Shown: positions 23,027-36,730 of the stretch, one piece after another
How positions within the stretch are numbered: the stretch's first letter is position 1
How the letters are laid out: the number at the start of each line of letters is the position of its first letter
NCBI GenBank assembly: GCA_022376515.1
Contig: WTXI01000007.1
Location: 682,001 to 746,000, forward strand
DNA: 64,000 nucleotides
Reading direction: 5' to 3'
From: Lactifluus volemus
Taxonomy: Eukaryota; Basidiomycota; Agaricomycetes; Russulales; Russulaceae
Notes under the pieces: model-generated
Database searches by the model: none
What the model was told of the DNA's origin: nothing
Seen by the model: the letters and a program-made list of their open reading frames with translations, nothing else
Made by a program: the position numbers and the translations under genes

Positions 23027-26000
23027 ATGTCACAACCGAAGAATAATCTCGAAGCGTTACAGCATCAGGTTCCTCATCCTCAACAAAAGTCTTCATATTT
23101 TACTCCCCCCCCAAATTCCAAGGTGTGATCTGATTGACTTTCTCATCCGAGTCATTCACCATCTCACCCAATCACAGCCTGATAGGCCCTCTAAATTTAA
23201 GCCTGCCAAATCTGGGGCTCCTTCTACTGCTATAGGTACGGTTACTGCCTAAGGCCTTCACAACCGTGTTGCTTTATGTATGATAACCTGTAGCCCAGTG
23301 TGGTCCCCCTCAACTTCCGTCCTTTTCCACCCCCGGTTACGGCAAACAGAAACCCCGCCCGCCTGCTTCTGCGGCTTTGCACGCTCATTTGAACAATGAG
23401 CCAATTGACATAAGTCCGTCGGATACGACTTCGCCAAGCTCAACGAGCTCGATCCCCTACAAGCGCTCATCCTCCTACTTGGCTCAACCGCATTCTCCCA
23501 AGCGCCCGAGAATTGGCTCGGAGAAGGAAAACGTTTTCTCCACACTCGACAAGGGGAAAGAAAGGGAAAGGCATTCTCCTCCTTCTCAAGATCATACTTT
23601 CTTCGCCGTTGATCACTTCGCTGGAGCAACAGAGTCTTCATCCTCTGTGCACCCTCAAGCCCTACAAACTTCTAGGCGCATCCTAACGCTTCTCGACGTT
23701 TCACTTACAACTATAAAGATCACTCTGATCTACGTGATGTACATTTCTTGGCCCCATCATCTTTGTATGCTAATTTGAGCGATAGAAAATGGTTGAAGAG
23801 CTCCAGTCGTTATATGATATTAATGACACTCATTTTCATCAAGTCCGGAGAGGCCGAGATAAACTTCGAATGTGCAGGGCTACCAATCATGATCCATACA
23901 TATTGGATGGATTATTGTGCGTATCTTTCTTCTCATCACTTGAATTCTTCTCAACATCCGTCAATCGCAAGGGATCTTCTGAAGACAGGCTGCGTGCTAT
24001 CACCGATGCAATTGTTGCACGTGGAAGTGACTCGGAGGACGTACTGGTTTCTGACACACCGCCTGTGGTATTTCCGTTACTCATAGCTCCTACGGCTGCG
24101 ATCCCACCCCAGCTCAAGACTCAATGCACGAAACCCAGACAATCGGTGACGAGTTGGCGAGGATGGCACGCATACATCTAGTGGTTCCACACTGGTTGCT
24201 GACGTCTCCGATCATATCTCCGGGGTCGAAGATGCTGTTGGTCATATGCTACGACCACTACAGCCACCTTAGCTCTTTCTCCACCTGTTGCCTTCTCGTC
24301 AGCCGACGGAGAGACTGATGACCCTGCCCCTACTATAATGCGCCCTCAATCGTCACGTCCACCAGCTTTCGCTGCCGCCGATGAGTCAACGACATGTGGA
24401 AGGCGCATGGGCCTGTTAGTGACGACGAACTCTGGGACCAAGTTGACAACAATATAGACAACCGTGTCGAAGTAGTTTCCCCGGATGCCAACCAACCGGC
24501 TCCACTGTTCTCAGCCGTGGCGGCACTGCGTCCTCCTCCTGCGAAACACCTTCGGAGGCTAGCCTCAGAGCTAGTCCCCATTACCCTGAAGTGGTAGAAA
24601 AGCTGAGAAATGTTTTTCACTTAAAGGCATTTCGGAAAAACCAGCTTGCAGCCATTATTTCTACCCTCGACTGTCGCGATGCCATCGTGTTAATGCCAAC
24701 TGGTGGTGGTAAGAGCTTGTGCTTTCAGCTGCCAGCCGTTTGCAGAGGCGGAAAAACGACCGGAGTGACCGTTGTCGTCTCCCCTCTGCGGGCTCTCATG
24801 GCGGACCAAGTCGAGAGACTCCGAAACCTCAACATTGACGTGATGAACTGGCATCCAGGGATTCTCAGGACGGCAACACTATGCACGAACTTCGGTCTGC
24901 TCAGAAAAAGCCAAGCCTGTCTACGTGACCCCTGAGAAACTGTGTAGCAGCGACGACATGAAGACCACACTGAAAGGTCTTCATGCGAGACGGCAGATTG
25001 CTCGGTTTGTCATCGACGAAGCGCATCTTATCAATACTTGGGGACGCGACTTTCGCTCTGTGGGGGTACGCCGTCTCATCCTTGACATTCTGCCTCAAGC
25101 TAATGGAGCCCTTAGTATGCTGCACTTTATGACTTCGAAACGAGTACCCGGGCATTCCTATCGTCGCTCTTACTGCAACTGCAACATCCGAAGCTTTGCA
25201 GGACATCGTTACTGCCCTTAGTCTAAGCGACTACGTGCTCCTCTCACAATCTTTTAATCGCCCCAACTTGCGCTACAAGGTCATACCCAAGAAGAGAGAC
25301 GTGGAAGCCAGCATTGTCCAGTTCATCACAGAGAAGCATCCGAACGAGACCGGGATCATCTATTGCATTGCTCGCAATAAAACTGAGGAGGTGGCCATGA
25401 GGCTGAGAGCGCAACATCTCGACGCCAGACATTTCCACGCCGGGCTAGCCGACGCAGACAAAAAGCGTATTCAACAATCGTGGCAGAACGGTGATTGCAA
25501 GATCATTGTGGCTACAATCGCGTTCGGCATGGGCGTCGATAAAGCGGACGGTTAGCGTGCTTTCTTCAAAGATGCTGCTCAACTTAACCCCTCTACAGTG
25601 CGCTTTGTCATACATTACGATGTGCCCGAAAGCGTTGATGCGTATGTCAGGTTCTGAAGGTCCTAGAATGGCTGACCGAGGCACGTGAACAGGTATTGCC
25701 AAGAGACTGGTCGTGCAGGCCGAGACGGAGAGGAGGCTGATTGCATCCTATGTAACTGGATCTCTATCGATGAAGATAACCGGTCCACGGGCTAACTTTA
25801 TTTGCCAGATTACAACTACTATGATGTACAAAGAAGGATTTTGCAAATCAACAAGGATGAAGATATAGATGCCGTTCAGAAGGACCGCAAGAGGCAAGCT
25901 GTGCAGACCGTTAGCCAATTTTGCATCAACGAGATTGATTGCCGCCGTATGCTACTGCTGAATCATTTCACCGAAAAATTTGATTCTGCTTCTTGCAACC

Positions 26001-27097
26001 GCACGTGCGATAATTGCGCCTCGACGGATGAGATCGCCGAGGTCGATCTCACTACTTCCGCCATCCAATTTGTAAAAATGATTCAAGAATTAGACAACAA
26101 GTGCATGAAGATTACCGGCGCGCTCAGTATCCATGCATTTCGTGGTACATCAATGCAAGACATGATGAGGAAAAATTTCAACACCCTTGATCACTTTGGT
26201 AAAGGTTCCGGCATCTCAAACGACTTGACAAAGCGCCTATTCGATCACTTGGTCGCTCGTGACATTTTATCCACTGAGCTCGAAGGATCAGACGTTCCGA
26301 ACAGGGCCCCCGTCTCATATACATATGTACTTATCATCTGCTCGGCCACCCTCTGTGTTACCACTGACTGATAGGGCCCCTCACAGCTAGGGCCGAAGGC
26401 AAACGAATTTCTTGCAAATAAGCCACCCTTCGTTTTGAAGATTCGCTCCACGAAGAGAAGTACAGCCAGATCCAGGAAGGCTCCACAAACAGCGAATCTG
26501 CCCTCGACGATCTCGATAAGGAAGAGGCACCAGCGTGTAGAAGGGGTAGCAGATGATCCCGTCGAGCCATTCTCCCCTAGTAATGAAGGCACGGTTTTCG
26601 ATGATATCGAGGCGTCACAAGAGTCAGGAGAACCCTCGATTCCCCTTCCTACTCAACCGCGGAGTCTTAGGGCCTCCCCGAGCATCCAAGTTATTCGTGA
26701 AGGCCCTCTAGATGCAAACGAACAGTGCCATAGGGCGCTCTGCGTGCTTCGCGGCCAGGTCTGTGGTCTCATGGTCATCTGGTTCTTTCTATGTGCTTAG
26801 GGCATACATATCTGCATCAGTTCGCAGAGGAGCGTGGCTGTGACCCACAGGACATCTTACTTGACGAAACGCTGGAAACCCTGAGCTGCATGCTACCTTG
26901 TGGTTTGTAATCCTTCCAGCTCCCCTCGACTATTAATCTTTCCTCTATGCCGGAGCTAACACGCCACTGTAGATAGCGTCACCTTCAAAGAGGTCCTTGC
27001 GATGGGACAGGACAACCTGGAGGTCCATGAGAAATGGGTCGCCTTTGGCGGTCCCTGTCTAAACATCACGACAAAATATGCGCAACGCACGTGGTAG
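23027..27097 (+). CDS. SGS1: RecQ DNA helicase (Sgs1/BLM type), with multiple apparent frameshifts
   Basis: 3'-5' DNA helicase for recombination and fork repair. A disordered N-terminus (phosphoacceptor-rich, KRPRIGSEKENVF) and a short helical piece (KMVEELQSLYDINDTHFHQV, reached through an intron 23699-23788) precede the helicase core: FRKNQLAAIIST, VLMPTGGGKSLCFQLP (motif I), RFVIDEAHLINTWGRDFR (DEAH), PGIPIVALTATAT (III), FNRPNLRYKV, AFGMGVDKAD and YCQETGRAGRDGEEADC (VI). Then the RQC zinc site (CRRMLLLNHF, CNRTCDNC), YGPSQLGPKANE and an HRDC-like C-terminus. The frame breaks at about 24175, 24275, 24395, 24520, 24860, 24925 and 25130, with conserved sequence resuming each time. Either consensus errors or a very young pseudogene. 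Stop TAG 27095-27097. Confidence 0.8.
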
Positions 27098-27368
27098 GCA
27101 GCTACGGCGACCCCTTTTGGGGAGCACATAACTCTTCTTTCTTACTATCTATCGCTATTTTTTTATATGTATTCTTTCGGTCGGAATCCAGCGCCAAGTC
27201 AGCGGATTCGTCCACCCTCTTCTCACCCACTGAGATGCACGAGCGCTTCGATTATCGCGGTGCATCCAGTAGCAAGTCTCTTGGGGGCAGTTAACCGAGA
27301 TAGGGTCCACTGGCAGCATCTACATATTCACCACCTTAATGTATACAGTACATGATACTTTGATGCTA

Positions 27369-27410
27369 ACATTCACATTCACATTCACATTCACATTCAC
27401 ATTCACATTA
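27369..27410. repeat. (ACATTC)7 hexanucleotide microsatellite
   Basis: Six perfect ACATTC units plus a seventh ending in A. It lies in the intergenic stretch between the RecQ and DDX41 genes (27098-27839), which otherwise holds only the hairpin described separately. Confidence 0.95.
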
Positions 27411-27569
27411 TACATACCTTGTTACTCTAATATACCTTCACAGTATATGCTATCACATCCATTTTGCATCAAATTTAGTGAATGTTGTATGGATGCCGAG
27501 CGTCAAGCTAGTGGCCCAAGCTCATAAGAATGGCGGGGAATTGGGCCACCCAAACAAAAACCAAGCTGG

Positions 27570-27668
27570 ACAATTTACCCTGGACCAGGCCATTATCACA
27601 GTTGATGCAGACCTCAACATCATCAACCTGCATCAATCTTGATAACAGTGAGGTCCAGGGTAAATTGT
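27570..27668. repeat. Long imperfect hairpin (41-nt arms, 17-nt loop)
   Basis: Left arm 27570-27610 pairs with right arm 27628-27668. The outer 17 nt (ACAATTTACCCTGGACC) are perfectly complementary, a 6-nt mismatched bulge follows, and TTATCA plus GATGCAG-type inner segments pair again with two mismatches. The flanks (CCAAACAAAAACC against GGTTTGGTGG) extend the symmetry weakly. It sits between the convergent 3' ends of RecQ and DDX41. It could be a foldback/MITE-like element or a transcribed hairpin; no coding role is visible. Confidence 0.85.
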
Positions 27669-27839
27669 CTGGGTTTGGTGGACTGTTATTGATGCCAAAC
27701 AGAGACTGCATTAGGAAGTGTGGCAGTGGCACGAGGATCGTAATTTCTAGTTGCTTCGGACGATATCCAACAGAGAGATTACAACGACGACGAAAAGCAA
27801 CTCGAAACAAAACATGCGAAACTAGGAAAAGTGGGCACC

Positions 27840-30129
<2,290 letters not shown>

Positions 30130-30277
30130 GAGTCAAAACCCTTTTGGGTTCAAGCGGGCCGGCCGGATACAGTCATTTACCCTTTTCGGATTCAGCATCA
30201 GTAGGATTGTTACATTTACACCAAAAATACACTAAAAACTGTCAAATACTCTTCGAGAGTGTCACGCAAGTCATCAC

Positions 30278-31832
30278 CTAGTTGCCCTCCCACCCCACGT
30301 AGGGACTTGGAAGCACCGGATCGGCATTCCAAGAGATCTTCACAGGGCAACCCCCCTGCTGCCGTGTGGAAACGAATGTGCCGAAGGTGGAAAGTACCTC
30401 ACACAGGTCGCGGTTGGTAAAGGATGTGGAATCTGGGGCCACAGAACGCAGCTCAATTTCTTCCAGTGCGGGTAGAAGGTGTGAGGGAGGCTCTCCACCA
30501 TTCTGCACAAGAAACTGCGCAACGTCGAGTAAGAAATATGTTTGCACCCTGAGTATCTTCACATTCCACAGCTGCTCAAACAGTTCGCGCCAAAAAAAGG
30601 GATTTCCGCAGAGCCATCGTTCTCCGCATGGACGACTGGATTGAAAAAAGAATTGCTCTGCGGTCGCGAGTTTCGCGTTGAGCGCACCGGGATCGCCCCG
30701 CACTAACCGATGATATTTATCCCGTAAAGTTATTCTGCCGGCCGGTTCATCAGGGGAGTGGGGATGCGCAAACATGGAAATCCGGGGACCTGTTGACAAG
30801 ATCGATACCTGAGCGGCGAAAATCAATCCTTCTACACCACTGATGAACCTGGATAGATGCGGAACATGGAACGTGTTGCAGTAACCATCAAATTCGATGA
30901 TGAAATCTTGCAGGGACGGAGCGGCCAATCCGGCAACGAGCGGCTCAAGGTACTCTCTGTTACCATAATACTGAAAATGTGTCAACTTCAAGAGGTGAAC
31001 AATGTCTGCAGGCCTCATGGGGAGTGTTCCGAGTCGGCGGGATGTCGGTAAGCGCAAGTGAAGGCGACGCAGGCAAGGCAAGCCCTGCAGATGGGTGAGA
31101 AGCGACGTCGCTGGTGATGGGCAGTAAACACCATCAACTCCCAAATCGAGATAAACGAGACCCGTTGTGGACGATAATAACGGGGACAAGGAAGCGAGGG
31201 AAACGTGCTGCAAGACAAGATGTCGCAGACTAGGGGCGGATCCCCCAAATATCGTGGTAGGAAGATTGAATATCTGATTGTCCGAGAGAAGTTCTAGGCT
31301 CTCTAATGCAAGAAAGGGGCGACTCATCGCCTTGTGGACTCCGTCCAACGTTGAATCTGGCCCATGGAAAACGATCCTACGCACACGATCGGGATATCTA
31401 AGTGTGGCAACCATCCGATTTTGTTTCTTTATTGTCTGTAAATGCTCGCTCCCGTAATTGACGACAATCGGAAAGGGTGGGAGATTGGTCAACATCTTCG
31501 CCCATGCCGACCTGGGCAATGTGAAGAGAAGCCGCACTTGTAAACGGGAGGGTGATGAGAGTACGACAGATCGCCATGTCCGACACACATGTGCGAGGTT
31601 GAACCATCCAGTTCCGCCGTTCCAAACCCGCTCATAATTGGGTTCCTGTTCAAGGGCTTGTCGATAAGAATCAAATATCTCCAACAAGGCGACCTCGGGG
31701 AGTATGTCTATTGTGGTACTACGCGATCGTCCACAGGAGGATTGCCTTTGAAAGGGTCAGGTTAGGAAGTAGTCCAAGTAGTTACACATACCGTTGGCTG
31801 CGGAGGGGACGAGTAGCGCGTGTGAGCTTCAT
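30278..31832 (-). CDS. F-box/LRR-like protein
   Basis: Likely substrate receptor of an SCF ubiquitin ligase. A short first exon (starts MKLTRATRPLRSQR, ATG 31832-31830) splices through an intron about 31790-31739 into an F-box: STTIDILPEVALLEIFDSYR with WFNLAHVCRTWRSVVLSSPS, the LP..LLEIF...HVC..WR pattern of basidiomycete F-box proteins. The remaining 400 or so residues are leucine-rich (LESLELLSDNQIFNLPT, LVYLDLGVDGVYC, CLRRLHLRLPTS) and end in CPVKISWNADPVLP. Frame is intact. The substrate is unknown; these families are strongly expanded in Agaricomycetes. Confidence 0.82.
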
Positions 31833-32142
31833 GAGTGATGGTGTGTAAGAGGAAAGGGGGGATACACTAATATGCCAACTGTTGTCTTTCCCATAATAAT
31901 CACGTTCGACGCTCCTGTTTCTCTGGTCCGTGGCTGTTCTAGCATGCTCATGTTGGCTGACTTTGTCCGAGTCATCAGAGCATTGACTCATCAGACGAAA
32001 TGGGCGCGCCTCATGACTACTACATACTAGGTAAGTCTAGGTATCGAGGGGTGTAATAAGGTCGGGGACTTATATATACATCAATGAGTCTGCGCCGTGT
32101 TAACAACGGATTCTGACTCGGACTCGGACTTGACAACACGTA

Positions 32143-33486
<1,344 letters not shown>

Positions 33487-33718
33487 AACATACGTTGCCT
33501 AGTGTAACAATCAAACTTCACCATGATTTGTATGTGTAAATTCTTAGAGTCGCCATAAATGATTTAAGGCTGTATCTATTCGAGAGAATTGACATCAAGG
33601 CGGTGGGAGACGTTCCCGACGCTGTTGCACCTGGCGTGGGCGCGCTCGATTTGACACTGGACATTCGGAAATGCCTCGGGGATGAGTAGCGCCACGTGGT
33701 GCTACGTAACAGCAATAA

Positions 33719-33788
33719 GACTTATTGGGAATTGGTGTTTATTGTCCTCGCATTCGCGGGGACAGTAAACTTCAATTCCCAATAAGTC
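33719..33788. repeat. 29-bp inverted repeat (hairpin) with 12-nt loop
   Basis: Left arm 33719-33747 (starts GACTTATTGGGAATTG) and right arm 33760-33788 pair at 26 of 29 positions. About 15 nt upstream, 33686-33705 is a near-palindrome around CACGTG. It lies between the convergent ends of GAL7 and the second F-box gene. Candidate roles are a transcription end structure, a hairpin small-RNA precursor or a foldback element. Confidence 0.85.
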
Positions 33789-34050
33789 ATAAGTAAGAAA
33801 AAGAAAATAGAGTCAATGATCAGTCCGGTATCGTGATCGTAAATTGGCCATAGCTTTGGCAGTCGTGGTTCGGCGCGTCTTGCAGCCTCGCCGTATCCTC
33901 ACCCTCGGGCCCCGACAGGCTCATCGCACTTTGCACCCAACGCCAGCGCAACAAAACTTTGCTTGCATTCATCCTATCATGACAGTGTCGCCGTAAATAG
34001 GAATAAAACATTGATGACGACGCATCGGCAATAATCCAGACACCTGACAA

Positions 34051-35462
34051 TCAGTCTATTTCTGTGAGGTAGACGGTGAAAGGGCAATTGGAACGCTGGC
34101 GTGAGGAAATGAATGGTTCTATAGCCTGCTGCGTGGATTCAGAAGGGGGTGGAAGGTAGAGATGGCGTAGCATCGGCAACGCGTCCATGACCCTTTCCCC
34201 AGTGAGCTCTTGCAGCGCAGATGCAATAATCTGACCCAGTCTGGGCGGCATTTGCATGTGGTGCAAAGCCGAAAATGCATGGAAGATCTCCAGCCATTGG
34301 GGGTTATCCACGTAGTCTTCCCAATCTGAAAACACTACATCGTCAGGGTGGCTGGTAGCGATGAGAAGCTGTTCTACATTGGATAAGAAAGGCGAAATCT
34401 TGCTGCATATTTGAGCTACACACGCAACTTGCCAATCCAACGTATGACATGATATCGTGATAGACAGAGCGACCCGAAATTCCTTCCCTCCCGGTGGATC
34501 ACGATGACCAACGTGGATGTGGACCATTTTATCAACAAAGCGCAGCTTCGCTCCTTCTAAGGACCCGGGGATTTGTGTGCGACTGATAAACTGGAGGAAA
34601 TGTGGAATGTCAAAATCGAGCTGATTGAAGAACCATGTGGAGATGGTAGTAATAGCAGGAGTGTCGATGCGAGCCACAAGATCCTCAAAGTACTCGCTAG
34701 CACCGTGGAACCACAAACGGGAGAGAGCGGGGAGGACAATACGTGTCAATGAGGAGGGAGGTCTATTTGTTGGATCAGGACGAGAAGCTGGGGATTCAAA
34801 GCCAATGAGAACGAATTGAAGCTTGGTCAACGTGGATAGGGCTGTAGCCATAGCTTCGGATGAAATGTAACCGGTATTGGGTATGCTCCAGAGTTCAACA
34901 TTGACAAGATCATGGCAAGATGGAAGAAACTTTGGTAGTGCCGGAAATGGAACACCAAACAAGTTGAGAGATTCTAAACGTGGGGCAGAAAAGGTATCGC
35001 GAAGGACCGGTACCGACTTTGACTTTGAGATATTAAGGTGAAGATGTCTCAAAACTGGATATGGCTTCTTCATAACTTTGTAGAGTCAGTACTGGTTGTA
35101 TACAGATCGATTTCGGATACGCGATCGTGATGCTCGAGTGCGGCAATAATGTTAGCTCCACTCAGAGGGAGTCGCCGTCTCGGTTCCTTTATGAGGATAG
35201 GAAAGGCAAGTAGCCAAACATCTAGCGTCTTCTTCACCGGTGTGTTCGCATTGCATACAAGTTCCAAATGAAGACGAAGCGGCGATTGAAACACAATGGA
35301 TCTCCACCTTCCGCATACGTGCACCAGCGCATGCCACCATTGAGGGGGCTCGTATACAGGGTTGACAGGCATTTGACACAAGTCGAAGATGTCGAGGAGG
35401 ACATTGTCAGGGTGGGATCTGATGGTGATGCGTGGGAAAGAAATGAGGCCTACTCGATCCAA
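34051..35462 (-). pseudogene. F-box/LRR-like protein, broken by a frame change near 35072
   Basis: N-terminal segment (35462-35070) has an F-box: ITIRSHPDNVLLDIFDLCQ then WHALVHVCGRWRSIVFQSPL, and ends SEIDLYTTSTDSTKL at a stop. The second segment (35073-34051) starts at an ATG overlapping that stop (ATGA) with MKKPYPVLRHLHLNISK and continues as leucine-rich sequence (LESLNLFGVPFPALPKF, LPMLRHLYLPPPSEST). In relatives of the neighbouring F-box gene this junction is continuous, so a one-base indel at about 35072 is the simplest reading. Since other genes in the window show isolated indels, it may be intact in reality. 33820-34050 downstream holds no supported gene. Confidence 0.65.
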
Positions 35463-35888
35463 GTGAGTGATTGCTTCAGCGGCAGCTCATGGTCCTGAGA
35501 CGCACCTGGGCCTCTTTGATTAAGAACCACCTTCCGATGATGCATAGAGGACGGTGCTAACTCCGAGCTGTCGACTGTGACTGCTAGTAGTTTGAAATTC
35601 AACTTAGTGAGCACAGAGTTAACATAGAAATGCTATTGCAGTGAGGGATCTGGATTCTGGACATACCTGCGAGAAAAAGAACTCTTCGACAGAGACGTTG
35701 ATAGTTCAGCTGAGGGCCGCAGAGAGGCTGTCGGTCGCACAATGCACTGACACATGATGCACGTGCACCACAGCCCTGAGCCCATGAGAATACGGTTACC
35801 CATCTGGCAGCGATAGAGGCCAACATCCACTCTGAGTATCATTAAGTATCATGTATGAAGTACAGGTGTACGGACGAATGATACAAAG

Positions 35889-36502
35889 ATGTCCCCGAGA
35901 AGAGGAACATCGAAGGCAAAGTCCACCACGATGAGCAGCGACAGCGATGGTTCTCGAGAGCGCTTACTATTAGTTACACCCAACAGCCATCGTTATGGCA
36001 TAGGCGGAGGGACAGGGCTGTACGTACTCTCTCGAATACTAACATGTAATTCTACCCACAAGTCGACACAATCAAATATTTTGAAGCACTCGCTGACTTG
36101 GACTCGCCGGAAATAATGGTCGTTCGCGAACTAGAGGCGGTACATCCCCAGTGCAGCCTGAGTGTTCAATTCTTGTTGATGTTTTCGAGGCGCATGACGG
36201 TGGTCGCGTAAGTGTTGGAATGGTCATTATGAATTTGTCATTCAGGTCAGGCGGGCTCATAATCTGCCGTAGTACACCGCAGACACAGGAACTCTGAGAG
36301 AGGTAGTGAGGAGTACGGAGAAGGCAACCCACTCACCAACGTCTTAGCTCATTTTCAGGAAGATGCCACTGTTCGTATGGCATTCTGTTGTTTCCGGGCA
36401 CCATTAGACTTTGTTGCTCGAGGCATGGTAGATATCCCACACGCTGGCATCAAAGAGGCTCCACCAAAAGAGGAGGATCTCCGTCTTAGGAGGGAGAAAT
36501 GA
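35889..36502 (+). CDS. Small conserved-looking protein of unknown function (about 125 aa)
   Basis: Not recognised. Four exons assemble in frame: 35889-36019, 36135-36207, 36273-36302 (30 nt) and 36359-36502, total 378 nt. Donors are GTACGT, GTAAGT and GTAGTG, all with AG acceptors. The product has a Ser/Arg-rich start (MSPRRGTSKAKS), then VQPECSILVDVFEAHDGGR, YTADTGTLRE, DATVRMAFCCFRAPLDFVAR and a charged C-terminus. The total length being a multiple of three over four exons, with continuous sense, supports the model. Exon 3 is unusually small. Confidence 0.5.
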
Positions 36503-36730
36503 AAGAAGGTCAGAACGGATTACGACTCGCTATCATAGTGCATATGGTAGTATCTGACAATATGGGTGTGGGTGTGTTACGGATAGGGTAAACGAGGAAA
36601 AGGAATAAAAGACAGAGGAGACGATCTGACCTGACCCGAGGCTACGCACCATTCTATTGACGAGTTGTAAATGGTAGAGCAGCTCCCATACAGGCATCAT
36701 GACTCACCTGACAGACACTCTGGCTCGGAT

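Noticed and set aside
33600..33690. Coding-like reading IDIKAVGDVPDAVAPGVGAL downstream of GAL7
   Set aside because: No start codon, no splice link to GAL7 (which already ends with a normal C-terminus) and no known homologue; too short to support.
35034..35100. A 30-nt intron to bridge the two halves of the second F-box gene
   Set aside because: GTATAC...AAAG gives only 30 nt, below the size of any other intron here; an indel is simpler.
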